Assembly: GCA_034437215.1 (NCBI GenBank)
Contig: DAOTVC010000159.1
Coordinates: 1-12,371 of the forward strand
Reading direction: 5' to 3'
From: DAOTVC01 sp034437215
GTDB taxonomy: Bacteria > Chloroflexota > Anaerolineae > B4-G1 > SLSP01
DNA length: 12,371 nt
Both the position numbers and the translations under genes were made by a program. Positions within the stretch are counted from its first letter, which is position 1; each line of letters begins with the position of its first letter. Below the pieces are notes generated by a model. That model had not been told where the DNA came from. It worked only from the letters and a program-made list of their open reading frames with translations, and searched no databases. This document shows positions 6,239 through 12,371 of this stretch, piece after piece.

Positions 6239-6944
6239 GGAGTACCCTCATCAGGTAGAGGGCCGCTCCCGTCAGCAGGGGCACGGTGAGGTTGTCGGTG
6301 CCCGCCGGGGAGAGAGCCTCGGCCACGGTGGCGACCGCAGCGCCGACTAGGGCCAGGAGGGCGGCCGTGACCACATCGGTAGGCACCCCACGGGGGCTCA
6401 ACGCCGAGCCGGGGACGAGCCACATCGTCAGGAAGATAACGACGAAGCTGCTGAGCGCCATGGCGACCGTCCCCTCCCAGCTGCGCGTGTGCCCGAAGGT
6501 GGTGTAGGGGTGCTCTCCCCAGCGCAAGCCCACGAGGCTTGCCAAGGCGTCCCCCCAGGTCATCGCCATGACGGCAGCGGCGGCGATGGCCACGCGATCG
6601 GTGGCGCCCTCCGTCCGCCAGAGGAGGGCAAAGAGGATGGTGATGGAGATGGCAAAGTAGACCGTGCCCGGGGTGGACTGCTCGCCGTCCATGGCGTCGA
6701 AGGACTGCCGGCGGTAGAAGATGTAGTTGAGGAGGATGAAGGTGCCGAAGGGGATGATGCCCAGGTACCAATGATCGAAGAGGGCCAGAATGCCCCAGAT
6801 CCACATGCCGGCGCCGATGTGGATGATCTTTCGCGTCACCTCCTGGCGCCACCTCAGCCGTTCTCCGATGGCCTCCATGACAAAGAGCAGACCGAAAGCG
6901 TAGATGTAGGAAAGGACAAGTCCGATAATGTCTCCGCGTGTCAT
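6231..6944 (-). CDS. Dolichol kinase/phosphatidate cytidylyltransferase superfamily, VTE5-like prenol kinase
   Basis: The 237-residue membrane protein has about six to seven hydrophobic segments. It carries the motifs of the VTE5/SEC59-type CTP-dependent prenol kinases: TRKIIHIGAG (37-46), the nucleotide-binding GDALASLVGLRWG (131-143), RSWEGTVAM (154-162), and the conserved terminal segment PAGTDNLTVPL (213-223). Plant VTE5 phosphorylates phytol. CDP-diacylglycerol synthases share the fold, but this length and the SWEGT and DNLTVPL motifs favour a prenol kinase. The ATG at 6944 is supported by GGAG (+ complement 6951-6954) 6 nt upstream. A TATAAT box lies 37 bp upstream. The gene overlaps the DUF92 gene by 8 bp, so both probably act on the same lipid in sequence. 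Confidence 0.87.
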   Translation of the reverse strand: MTRGDIIGLVLSYIYAFGLLFVMEAIGERLRWRQEVTRKIIHIGAGMWIWGILALFDHWYLGIIPFGTFILLNYIFYRRQSFDAMDGEQSTPGTVYFAISITILFALLWRTEGATDRVAIAAAAVMAMTWGDALASLVGLRWGEHPYTTFGHTRSWEGTVAMALSSFVVIFLTMWLVPGSALSPRGVPTDVVTAALLALVGAAVATVAEALSPAGTDNLTVPLLTGAALYLMRVLLG

Positions 6945-6981
6945 ATTACTCTCCGTGGTGAAGGTTTGTCATGTCTGGCGT

Positions 6982-6987
6982 ATTATA
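6982..6987 (-). promoter_or_regulatory. -10 box upstream of the prenol kinase pair
   Basis: On the minus strand a perfect TATAAT lies in the 76-bp gap between the GH31 stop and the prenol kinase start. No recognisable -35 hexamer lies 16-18 bp upstream, so it may be activator-dependent or a chance match. If real, the kinase pair is transcribed independently of the GH31 gene. Confidence 0.4.
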
Positions 6988-7020
6988 CACCCTCACCATC
7001 CACCATCTACTCTCGCCTTA

Positions 7021-9453
7021 TCAATCTCTCCCGAGGTGGGTAGGGGGTAAGTTGCGATTCTCTGGTTTAGCCTGTGCCGCCACCTCCGTCCCGCTCTCAA
7101 CCTGGTACTCTACCCAGCCCTCCTCGTCGTGCAGCCTATAGGTCGCACTTTCGTGAACGTCCGGAAAGGGCACGAGGGTTAATGGCTGGGGGCGCGCTTT
7201 ACTAATGAAGGGCACCACGTCGCCCAGCGGGAGCAGCGTGCCCGCTCGTACGTAGAGCGGGCTCTGGTCGAGGGGTACGTCGCCTGTCTCAAACCACCCC
7301 GGGCCCCGGAAGCGCTCGCGGGTAAAGAAGTGGATCCACTCCCCGAGCGGTAGATAGACGGAGCGGCTGTCCTCGCGCGTGAGCAGTGGGGCGACCAGCA
7401 GCCGTTCGCCGCACATGAACTGATCCTCAACTGTCCAGGACACGGGATCATCGGGGAACTCTAGGAAGAGCGGGCGCAGCAGCGGTAGGCCCACGTGGGT
7501 CGCTTTGATGGACTCTGAGAAGATGTAGGGGATAAAGCGGTACCGCAGTTGAATCCAGCCGCGGATCAATACTTGGGCTTCCTTGCCGAACTGCCAAGGC
7601 TCCCGGAATTTGGGCGGCGTGCCGTGGAAGCGGAAGTGCGACTGAAAGGTGGTGAGAGCAGACCAGCGCACCATCAGCTTGTCGTCAGGTATACCGACGA
7701 AGCCGCCCGTATCCTGACTCCAGAAGGTGAAGCCGCAGAGCCCCAGATTCATCCCGGCGCGCAGCGTCGGCAGCAGGTTGTGGAAGTTCGCCGAGTTGTC
7801 GCCCGACCAGTGAACGGGGTAGCGCTGAGAGCCGGCGTAGGCGCTGCGTGCCCATATCAGACTCTCCCCCTCGCCCCAGAAATCCGCGGTCGCTTCGAAG
7901 GCGGCCTGGTTGTAGAGCAGCGGGTAGAGGTTGTGCATCGCCCGGCCATCCAGCTCCCCGCCACCAAACTGCTGGTGGGGTTCGATGCCCTCGCCGAAGT
8001 CGACCTTGATCACCCGTGCGCCCAGCTCAAAGAGGTGGCGCAGCTGCTCCTGGTACCACTTCACGCCTGCCTGCTTCGTGAAATCGATGGCATGGGCCGA
8101 CCCCGTCACACCGAAGAAGAACGGACCTCGGTTCTTGGCCAGCGCTCCCTGTTGCCGGGCCTCCTTGGCAATCTCCAGGCCGTCCATCACGTAGGGCAGC
8201 TGCCAGAGGCAGATCTTGAAGCCCAGCTCCGCCGCCCGCTCGAACATTGCGGCCGGGTCGGGAAAGCGCTCCGGGTCGAAGCGCCAGTCGCAGGCCCACT
8301 CATCCTCAAACCATCCTACGTCGATGTTGATCACGTCGCATGGATAGTCTTCCTCGCGAAGCCGGTGCGCCAACTCCAGCACCTCCTCCTGCGAACGGTA
8401 ACTCAGGCGCGACATCCATACTCCGAAGGACCATCGCGGCGGCACCGCCGCCCGCCCGGTCAGTGCCGTGTAGCGTTCGATGATGGCTCCAGGTGTCGGG
8501 CCGTAGAAGAAGTAGTAGTCGAGGAAGGGCTCCTCGACGGCCACTTGCACCTTCGTCACCTCTCGAGAGCCGATCCAGAAGGTCATCGGATGGTGGGAGT
8601 TGACGAAGACACCGTATCCCTGCGAGCTGAGGAAGAAGGGTACGTTCTTGTAGCGGCGACCTGTCGTGTTCCCCAGCCCCTCGATGTGCCAGAGGCTGAT
8701 CGTCTTGCCGACATGGTTGAGGGACGAGAAGACTTCCCCCAGACCATAGATCCGCTCGCCCGGATGGAGGTTGAAGTTCTCGACTGCATAGGTGCGGCGT
8801 GGACGCCGGTTTTCGATCAGGCCCGTAGGGAAGGCGTCGAAGGCCACGGGGAACTCGTTGTGGGTTCGGCTGCCCGATACCGCAACCGGCTTTCCTTCGC
8901 CGTCGCGGACTTCGATGCGAAAGGGGTCCCGGTAAACGAGGACTTGAACTGCTCCCGTCGTGATTCGGACGACATTCTCATCTTCATCCAGGCTGATCGC
9001 AAAGTCCTTCTCCCCGATATCCTGATAGAGCATGGGCGTGACGTGTTCGGGCAGCCTCTCGTCTTGACCCAGCCGCACGCGGTAGACGTGCGGTGTCAGA
9101 AAATCAAGCTGTAAGGTCAGCCGGAGGGGATCGCCCTCCCGGGTATATTCTACGTGATATTCGTTGGCATCGACGCCCTTGAAGAGGTTGTAGGCCTGGG
9201 CCTCGAAGGTCACCCGGTTGTCTTGCGCGTCTCTCAGCTCCACGGAGAGGATGCCATAGGGTTTGCGTGCGCGCAGGCGGGGAAAGTAACTGAAGATGTT
9301 GAAGATGGGCGCTCCGTTGCGATCGAGAGGGTGATCGGTCAGCCCCACGCGGACGTTCGGCTCGGAGAGGGCCATCACCCGGTTCTCCATGTCGGGGTAA
9401 CGAATTCGAGAACCTAGCCATGTCACTACCAACTGCCAGAAGGACTTCGCCAT
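7021..9453 (-). CDS. GH31 family glycosidase, YicI (alpha-xylosidase)-like
   Basis: The 810-residue product is close to the length of YicI-type enzymes and lacks a signal peptide, so it is probably cytoplasmic. Residues about 1-330 form the mutarotase-like N-terminal beta region, about 335-650 the TIM barrel, and about 650-800 the C-terminal beta domains. The retaining nucleophile is D485 in VIKVDFGEG, and the acid/base is D552 in PVHWSGDNSANF. Flanking motifs WARSAYAGSQRYP (534-546) and GFTFWSQDTGGF (574-585) match the alpha-xylosidase branch. In E. coli YicI the pair Cys307-Phe308 shapes xylosyl specificity; the aligned positions here are V379-G380, so the true substrate (xyloside, glucoside or other) is uncertain. 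ATG 9453 has GGAGG 8 nt upstream and a TATAAT box near 9493. No glycan transporter or regulator is adjacent. A prenol kinase pair lies 76 bp downstream. Confidence 0.92.
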   Translation of the reverse strand: MAKSFWQLVVTWLGSRIRYPDMENRVMALSEPNVRVGLTDHPLDRNGAPIFNIFSYFPRLRARKPYGILSVELRDAQDNRVTFEAQAYNLFKGVDANEYHVEYTREGDPLRLTLQLDFLTPHVYRVRLGQDERLPEHVTPMLYQDIGEKDFAISLDEDENVVRITTGAVQVLVYRDPFRIEVRDGEGKPVAVSGSRTHNEFPVAFDAFPTGLIENRRPRRTYAVENFNLHPGERIYGLGEVFSSLNHVGKTISLWHIEGLGNTTGRRYKNVPFFLSSQGYGVFVNSHHPMTFWIGSREVTKVQVAVEEPFLDYYFFYGPTPGAIIERYTALTGRAAVPPRWSFGVWMSRLSYRSQEEVLELAHRLREEDYPCDVINIDVGWFEDEWACDWRFDPERFPDPAAMFERAAELGFKICLWQLPYVMDGLEIAKEARQQGALAKNRGPFFFGVTGSAHAIDFTKQAGVKWYQEQLRHLFELGARVIKVDFGEGIEPHQQFGGGELDGRAMHNLYPLLYNQAAFEATADFWGEGESLIWARSAYAGSQRYPVHWSGDNSANFHNLLPTLRAGMNLGLCGFTFWSQDTGGFVGIPDDKLMVRWSALTTFQSHFRFHGTPPKFREPWQFGKEAQVLIRGWIQLRYRFIPYIFSESIKATHVGLPLLRPLFLEFPDDPVSWTVEDQFMCGERLLVAPLLTREDSRSVYLPLGEWIHFFTRERFRGPGWFETGDVPLDQSPLYVRAGTLLPLGDVVPFISKARPQPLTLVPFPDVHESATYRLHDEEGWVEYQVESGTEVAAQAKPENRNLPPTHLGRD

Positions 9454-9492
9454 GGATCCTACCTCCTATCCGTTGAGGGTCACCGTGTCCGT

Positions 9493-9498
9493 ATTATA
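9493..9498 (-). promoter_or_regulatory. -10 box for the GH31 gene
   Basis: A perfect TATAAT on the minus strand lies 39 bp before the GH31 start codon. The best -35 candidate at 17 bp spacing matches only 3 of 6 consensus bases. A 72-bp inverted-repeat element lies just upstream, so the insertion may have removed or replaced the native upstream region. Confidence 0.45.
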
Positions 9499-9524
9499 GT
9501 CCGGTTATTTCGAGCTGAACATTG

Positions 9525-9618
9525 GACTCTCTCACAGGGCTATCGCTTTTAACGCTCGCAGCCCCGTCCCCGGGGCGCTTGGGTAAAAAGCCAAGTGCGA
9601 TAGCCCTAGACTCTCTCA
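9525..9618. mobile_element. 72-bp MITE-like element with 10-bp flanking direct repeats
   Basis: AGGGCTATCGC (9536-9546) and its exact reverse complement (9597-9607) form 11-bp terminal inverted repeats. Outside them lie identical 10-bp direct repeats, GACTCTCTCA at 9525-9534 and 9609-9618, separated from the ends by one base on each side. This is the layout of a transposed element with a target duplication; IS4-like transposases are among those that make duplications of this size. The interior holds two more hairpins: GCCCCG/CGGGGC with a TCCC loop (9561-9576), and CTTGG/CCAAG (9578-9595), so the strand can fold as a three-way junction. No coding capacity exists, so any movement would need a transposase supplied elsewhere. 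Confidence 0.55.
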
Positions 9619-9647
9619 TTCGCATCCCTCCCATTTTCCCTTACAAT
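9619..9647 (+). promoter_or_regulatory. Promoter predicting a leaderless radical SAM mRNA
   Basis: TTCGCA (9619-9624; 4 of 6 consensus) is followed after exactly 17 bp by TACAAT (9642-9647; 5 of 6). The ATG begins 7 bases after the -10 box, where transcription would normally start, so the mRNA would have essentially no leader. The -35 box starts immediately after the right 10-bp direct repeat of the neighbouring element. Confidence 0.55.
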
Positions 9648-9653
9648 CAAGGT

Positions 9654-12158
9654 ATGAACTATAGCAACTACTTTTCTGAGACCTGGGCCCTGCACCAGCA
9701 GGCCGCCGTCTACCTGCCACACTCCAATCCCACCTTCGAGAATCCGCCCTTCGAGGCGGCTGCGTTTCGCGTATTGATAACGCGCCTCTCGCCCTTTCGC
9801 GACGTCGACCGCTCCACGCCCCACCTCTTCCTCTATCAGGCTGCCCGGAACGCGGCGCCTGACGCCTACATCGACCTGGCTTTCTTCCCACCGGCGTACG
9901 ACCGGGAGCGCTTTCGGGTTGCGGGTGTGCCCCTTCTCTTCGGCACCCAATCCTTTCGCTCGGCCGACAACTTCGACCTGGTGCTCGTCTCCAACGCCTA
10001 TACCCTGGAGCTCATCAACCTGCCTTACCTCCTCCTGAACTCGGACATCCCCGTCCTGGCAAGCCTGCGCGACGAGCGGTGGCCCATCTTTGTGCTGGGC
10101 GGCTCGAACGCCCTGGCGGCGCAGGCGCTCCTCACGCCGGAGGGGGACGCCGTCCCCGATGCCCTCTTCTTCGGAGAGGGGGAGGGGGAGGTCGAGCGGC
10201 TGGTCGCGCTCCTGCGGGAGCGAGCAGGTGAGCCCAAGTCCGAGCGCCTGCGGCACGCCGCTCAGTTGGTGAAGGGACTCTGGGTCGCGGGGGGAGATCT
10301 GTGCCAGCGGGTCAAGAAGTCCATCCACCCGGCTCCAGGAGAGAAGGAGCTGGTCGTGGAGTACCCGCGCCTGAACAGCGCCGAGGCGGGGACGGCACGC
10401 CTGCAGATCACCTACGGCTGTCCCGCCTTCTGCTCCTTCTGCTTCGAGGGGTACGACCGCAAGCCCTACCGCGAGGTGCCCCGGGAGGCCATCCTCGAGG
10501 CCGCACGGCGGATCAAAGCGGAGCAGGGGGCCGAGACGCTGGAGCTCTACAGCTTCAACTTCAACACCCACAGTGATATCCTCCTGCTGCTCCTCGACCT
10601 CAACCGGCTCTTCTCACGGGTGGGGATCAAGAGCCAGCGGGTGGACTTCCTCTATACGACGCCGGGCCTCATCCAGGCGGAGGTGATGGCGGATAAGCGC
10701 AGCTTCACCTTGGGGATCGAGGGCATCAGCCGGAGGATGCGGGCCTTCCTGCGCAAGAGCCTGAAGAGCGAGGCCATCGAGGGGGTGCTGGCGACGTTAA
10801 TGCGGGAGAAGATCCGCGAGGTCAAGCTCTTCTACATCCTCACGGGCCACGAGACGGAGGCGGACATCGAGGAGTTCCGCAGCTTCCTGCTCGACCTCAA
10901 GGCTCTGCGCTACCGGACCAATCCGGGGATCCGGATCATCTTTAGCATGGGGCTGCTCGTGCGTATGCCCTTCACGCCCCTCCGCTACGATCATCTCTTC
11001 CTTGATGAAGAGGCGTGGCGTCAGATCGTCGGGCCCATCAAATCGGCCTGTGAGACCAACGGCTTCGAGTTTCGCGTAGCGACCTCATGGGAGGAGTACG
11101 CCGCTTCCCAGGTCCTGGCGATGGGCGGCTCCTGGCTCCACGAGCCCCTCCTGACGCTTGCCGGGGAGGGGCACTGCTACGACGGAGGCCTCACGTCCGG
11201 GTACTGGGAGGGCCTGCGCACCTGGCTGGAGGCGGCAGGGTTCTGGAACGAGGATTTCCTCGGGGAGAAGGGGCCGGAGTACGCTTTCCCCCTGGACTTC
11301 GTCGCTAACGGCATCGGGGACGACTTCTTCTACTGTCGTTACGAAGAGGCGCGGTCCGGCGTGGACGAGGGCTACTGCCTGGGGGTGGAGGGTCTGCCCG
11401 GGCGCTGTATGACCTGCGGCGCGTGCGCCCTCCCCGAACAGCGCCAGGCCATCCTGCAGCACAAGATGGTGCAGGCGGAGAGCCGGGACTACTGGAAGCG
11501 CCTCCCGGCGCTGATGAAGACCAAGTGGCGGCTGCAGCCCGTCTACGCGCGCCTCCGGCTGCCCCCCGTCGTCACGGGTGTAGAACCGGCGTGGTTCAAC
11601 AGTTGGGCGCTGCACTATCTCCTGCGTACCTATCCGGAGCTTCTCGAGAACCTTCTGGCGGCTCAGGAGAGCCTGCTGACGGTGCGGGAGAACGCCGGGC
11701 GCTTTGCCAACTTCTATGGAGAGACGATCTTTGCCCTCCAGGCGTGGGAGAGGGACGCGCTCATCTGGCAGCTTGCGGCGGCCGAGGGGGAGAGCGAGGC
11801 GGGGGTAGTGGATCTCATCGAGGACTTCACCCCGGGAAGTTTCAGCCGCTTGCGGCTCTCTCTTACCCTCCCTGTGCGTCACTTCCCCGCTGCCGGGCAG
11901 CGGCTGCGGGACTACCTGCGCGAGCTCTACGTGCCCGCCAACATCCGGGGGGTAGGGGAGGGCTACGTCTTCGATCTGCCGCAGAAGGCGCTCAAGAAGA
12001 AGGTCCTCTTCGAGGGACGCTACGTGGAGGACGATGAGCACTTTGAGGCTTCTCTTGTCTTGGGTCCCAAGTTCGATCTCCTCGGTTTCTTACGCAGCTT
12101 CGAGGAGCCGAAGCGCTACAGGGAAGCCAGTATCGAGATCCGAGAAGTCATCCTGTGA
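9654..12158 (+). CDS. Large radical SAM protein related to the TIGR03960 B12-binding-like family
   Basis: The product has 834 residues. Residues about 30-215 resemble the N-terminal B12-binding-like region of TIGR03960 proteins (VAGVPLLFGTQS, then FVLGGSNA and FFGEGEGEVERL), but no DxHxxG cobalamin-ligand motif is visible, so B12 binding is doubtful. The radical SAM motif is C256, C260, C263 (CPAFCSFC), and EGISRRMRAFLRK (356-368) fits the usual family segment. A second cysteine set, GRCMTCGAC (C585, C588, C591), with C561 and C575 nearby, could bind another Fe-S cluster or zinc. Residues about 610-834 match nothing I recognise confidently. It could be a divergent form of the DUF2344 module that often accompanies this family. 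The frame is open to TTG 9522, but that would translate through the inverted-repeat element; ATG 9654 is preferred, with no good Shine-Dalgarno and a promoter just upstream. The substrate is unknown. Confidence 0.85.
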   Translation: MNYSNYFSETWALHQQAAVYLPHSNPTFENPPFEAAAFRVLITRLSPFRDVDRSTPHLFLYQAARNAAPDAYIDLAFFPPAYDRERFRVAGVPLLFGTQSFRSADNFDLVLVSNAYTLELINLPYLLLNSDIPVLASLRDERWPIFVLGGSNALAAQALLTPEGDAVPDALFFGEGEGEVERLVALLRERAGEPKSERLRHAAQLVKGLWVAGGDLCQRVKKSIHPAPGEKELVVEYPRLNSAEAGTARLQITYGCPAFCSFCFEGYDRKPYREVPREAILEAARRIKAEQGAETLELYSFNFNTHSDILLLLLDLNRLFSRVGIKSQRVDFLYTTPGLIQAEVMADKRSFTLGIEGISRRMRAFLRKSLKSEAIEGVLATLMREKIREVKLFYILTGHETEADIEEFRSFLLDLKALRYRTNPGIRIIFSMGLLVRMPFTPLRYDHLFLDEEAWRQIVGPIKSACETNGFEFRVATSWEEYAASQVLAMGGSWLHEPLLTLAGEGHCYDGGLTSGYWEGLRTWLEAAGFWNEDFLGEKGPEYAFPLDFVANGIGDDFFYCRYEEARSGVDEGYCLGVEGLPGRCMTCGACALPEQRQAILQHKMVQAESRDYWKRLPALMKTKWRLQPVYARLRLPPVVTGVEPAWFNSWALHYLLRTYPELLENLLAAQESLLTVRENAGRFANFYGETIFALQAWERDALIWQLAAAEGESEAGVVDLIEDFTPGSFSRLRLSLTLPVRHFPAAGQRLRDYLRELYVPANIRGVGEGYVFDLPQKALKKKVLFEGRYVEDDEHFEASLVLGPKFDLLGFLRSFEEPKRYREASIEIREVIL

Positions 12159-12163
12159 GACCC

Positions 12164-12192
12164 TTGACAAACCAGAGGGGGTGCGGTAGAAT
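12164..12192 (+). promoter_or_regulatory. Strong promoter, first of a tandem pair
   Basis: A perfect TTGACA (12164-12169), a 17-bp spacer and TAGAAT (12187-12192, 5 of 6) lie only 6 bp after the radical SAM stop codon. Transcription would begin near 12199 and read rightwards. The -35 context CCTTGACAAAC is repeated exactly in the second promoter. Confidence 0.8.
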
Positions 12193-12292
12193 ACCGCGCG
12201 GCGTGAGGGAGAGGTCAGAGACGCTTCCCAGGCCGGGCACTTTCCAAGTTACCCAGCAGGCGACGGAGCGGCGGGCAGGAGCCCGAAGGGCC
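12193..12292 (+). other. Spacer between the tandem promoters
   Basis: About 100 bp of GC-rich sequence has no credible reading frame. A 5-bp hairpin CGGGC/GCCCG with an AGGA loop lies at 12272-12285, not followed by a T-run, so it is not a classical terminator. No known structured RNA is recognised. Confidence 0.4.
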
Positions 12293-12320
12293 TTGACAAA
12301 CGGGCCCCGGTTGGTATAAT
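12293..12320 (+). promoter_or_regulatory. Strong promoter, second of a tandem pair
   Basis: A perfect TTGACA (12293-12298), a 16-bp spacer and a perfect TATAAT (12315-12320) are present, with TGG making it an extended -10. It is the strongest promoter in the window. The driven gene is outside; an ATG at 12368 with GGAG at 12359-12362 could be its start, but a stable RNA operon is equally possible. Confidence 0.85.
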
Positions 12321-12371
12321 GACCGTCGGTAAGTGAGCCCCCGGAGCGCCGGACGCGCGGAGCGCGGATGG

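Noticed and set aside
7549..9114. 521-codon plus-strand open frame opposite the GH31 gene
   Set aside because: It shows the same shadow pattern; the minus strand carries both GH31 catalytic motifs and full length.
9606..10571. 321-codon minus-strand open frame opposite the large radical SAM gene
   Set aside because: It has no family features and would begin inside conserved radical SAM coding sequence.
12368..12371. Start of a protein gene at ATG 12368 with GGAG upstream
   Set aside because: Only one codon is visible, so a protein gene cannot be told apart from a stable RNA leader.

Overview
This is a GC-rich bacterial window, and the best guess is Chloroflexota (an Anaerolineae-like lineage). 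The strongest hint is the secreted protein at 3509-5365. It ends in the residues YLPLVMR, a C-terminal signature I associate with secreted Chloroflexota proteins. This assignment is an inference. No rRNA, tRNA or phylogenetic marker is visible to confirm it.

Layout. Positions 1-1826 (minus strand) hold a Tat-exported L,D-transpeptidase followed 13 bp later by an SPL-type radical SAM protein that runs off the left edge. A 291-bp divergent intergenic region carries a promoter in each direction and leads to a DegV-family lipid-binding protein (2118-2981, plus). A 527-bp gene-free stretch (2982-3508) holds two different inverted-repeat units and a possible Shine-Dalgarno-masking hairpin. It is followed by a secreted DUF5107 protein (3509-5365, plus). 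Three minus-strand genes converge on it: a YicI-like GH31 glycosidase (9453-7021), a VTE5/dolichol-kinase-like integral membrane prenol kinase (6944-6231), and an overlapping DUF92/VTE6-like prenyl-phosphate kinase (6238-5369). Divergent from the GH31 gene is a large TIGR03960-like radical SAM protein (9654-12158, plus). Its promoter predicts a leaderless mRNA and sits beside a 72-bp inverted-repeat element flanked by 10-bp direct repeats. The window closes with two near-consensus tandem promoters (12164-12192 and 12293-12320) reading rightwards into a gene outside the window.

How the genes work together. The clearest functional unit is the VTE5/VTE6-like pair, which would phosphorylate a long-chain prenyl alcohol twice and return it to the diphosphate pool. 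The L,D-transpeptidase acts on the cell wall. The DUF5107 protein (an outside-facing, mutarotase-like fold) and the GH31 enzyme both suggest carbohydrate handling, but nothing in the sequence links them directly. I found no CRISPR array, intact transposase, defence system or biosynthetic cluster. The unexplained parts are the short repeats between genes and the poorly recognised C-terminal third of the large radical SAM protein.
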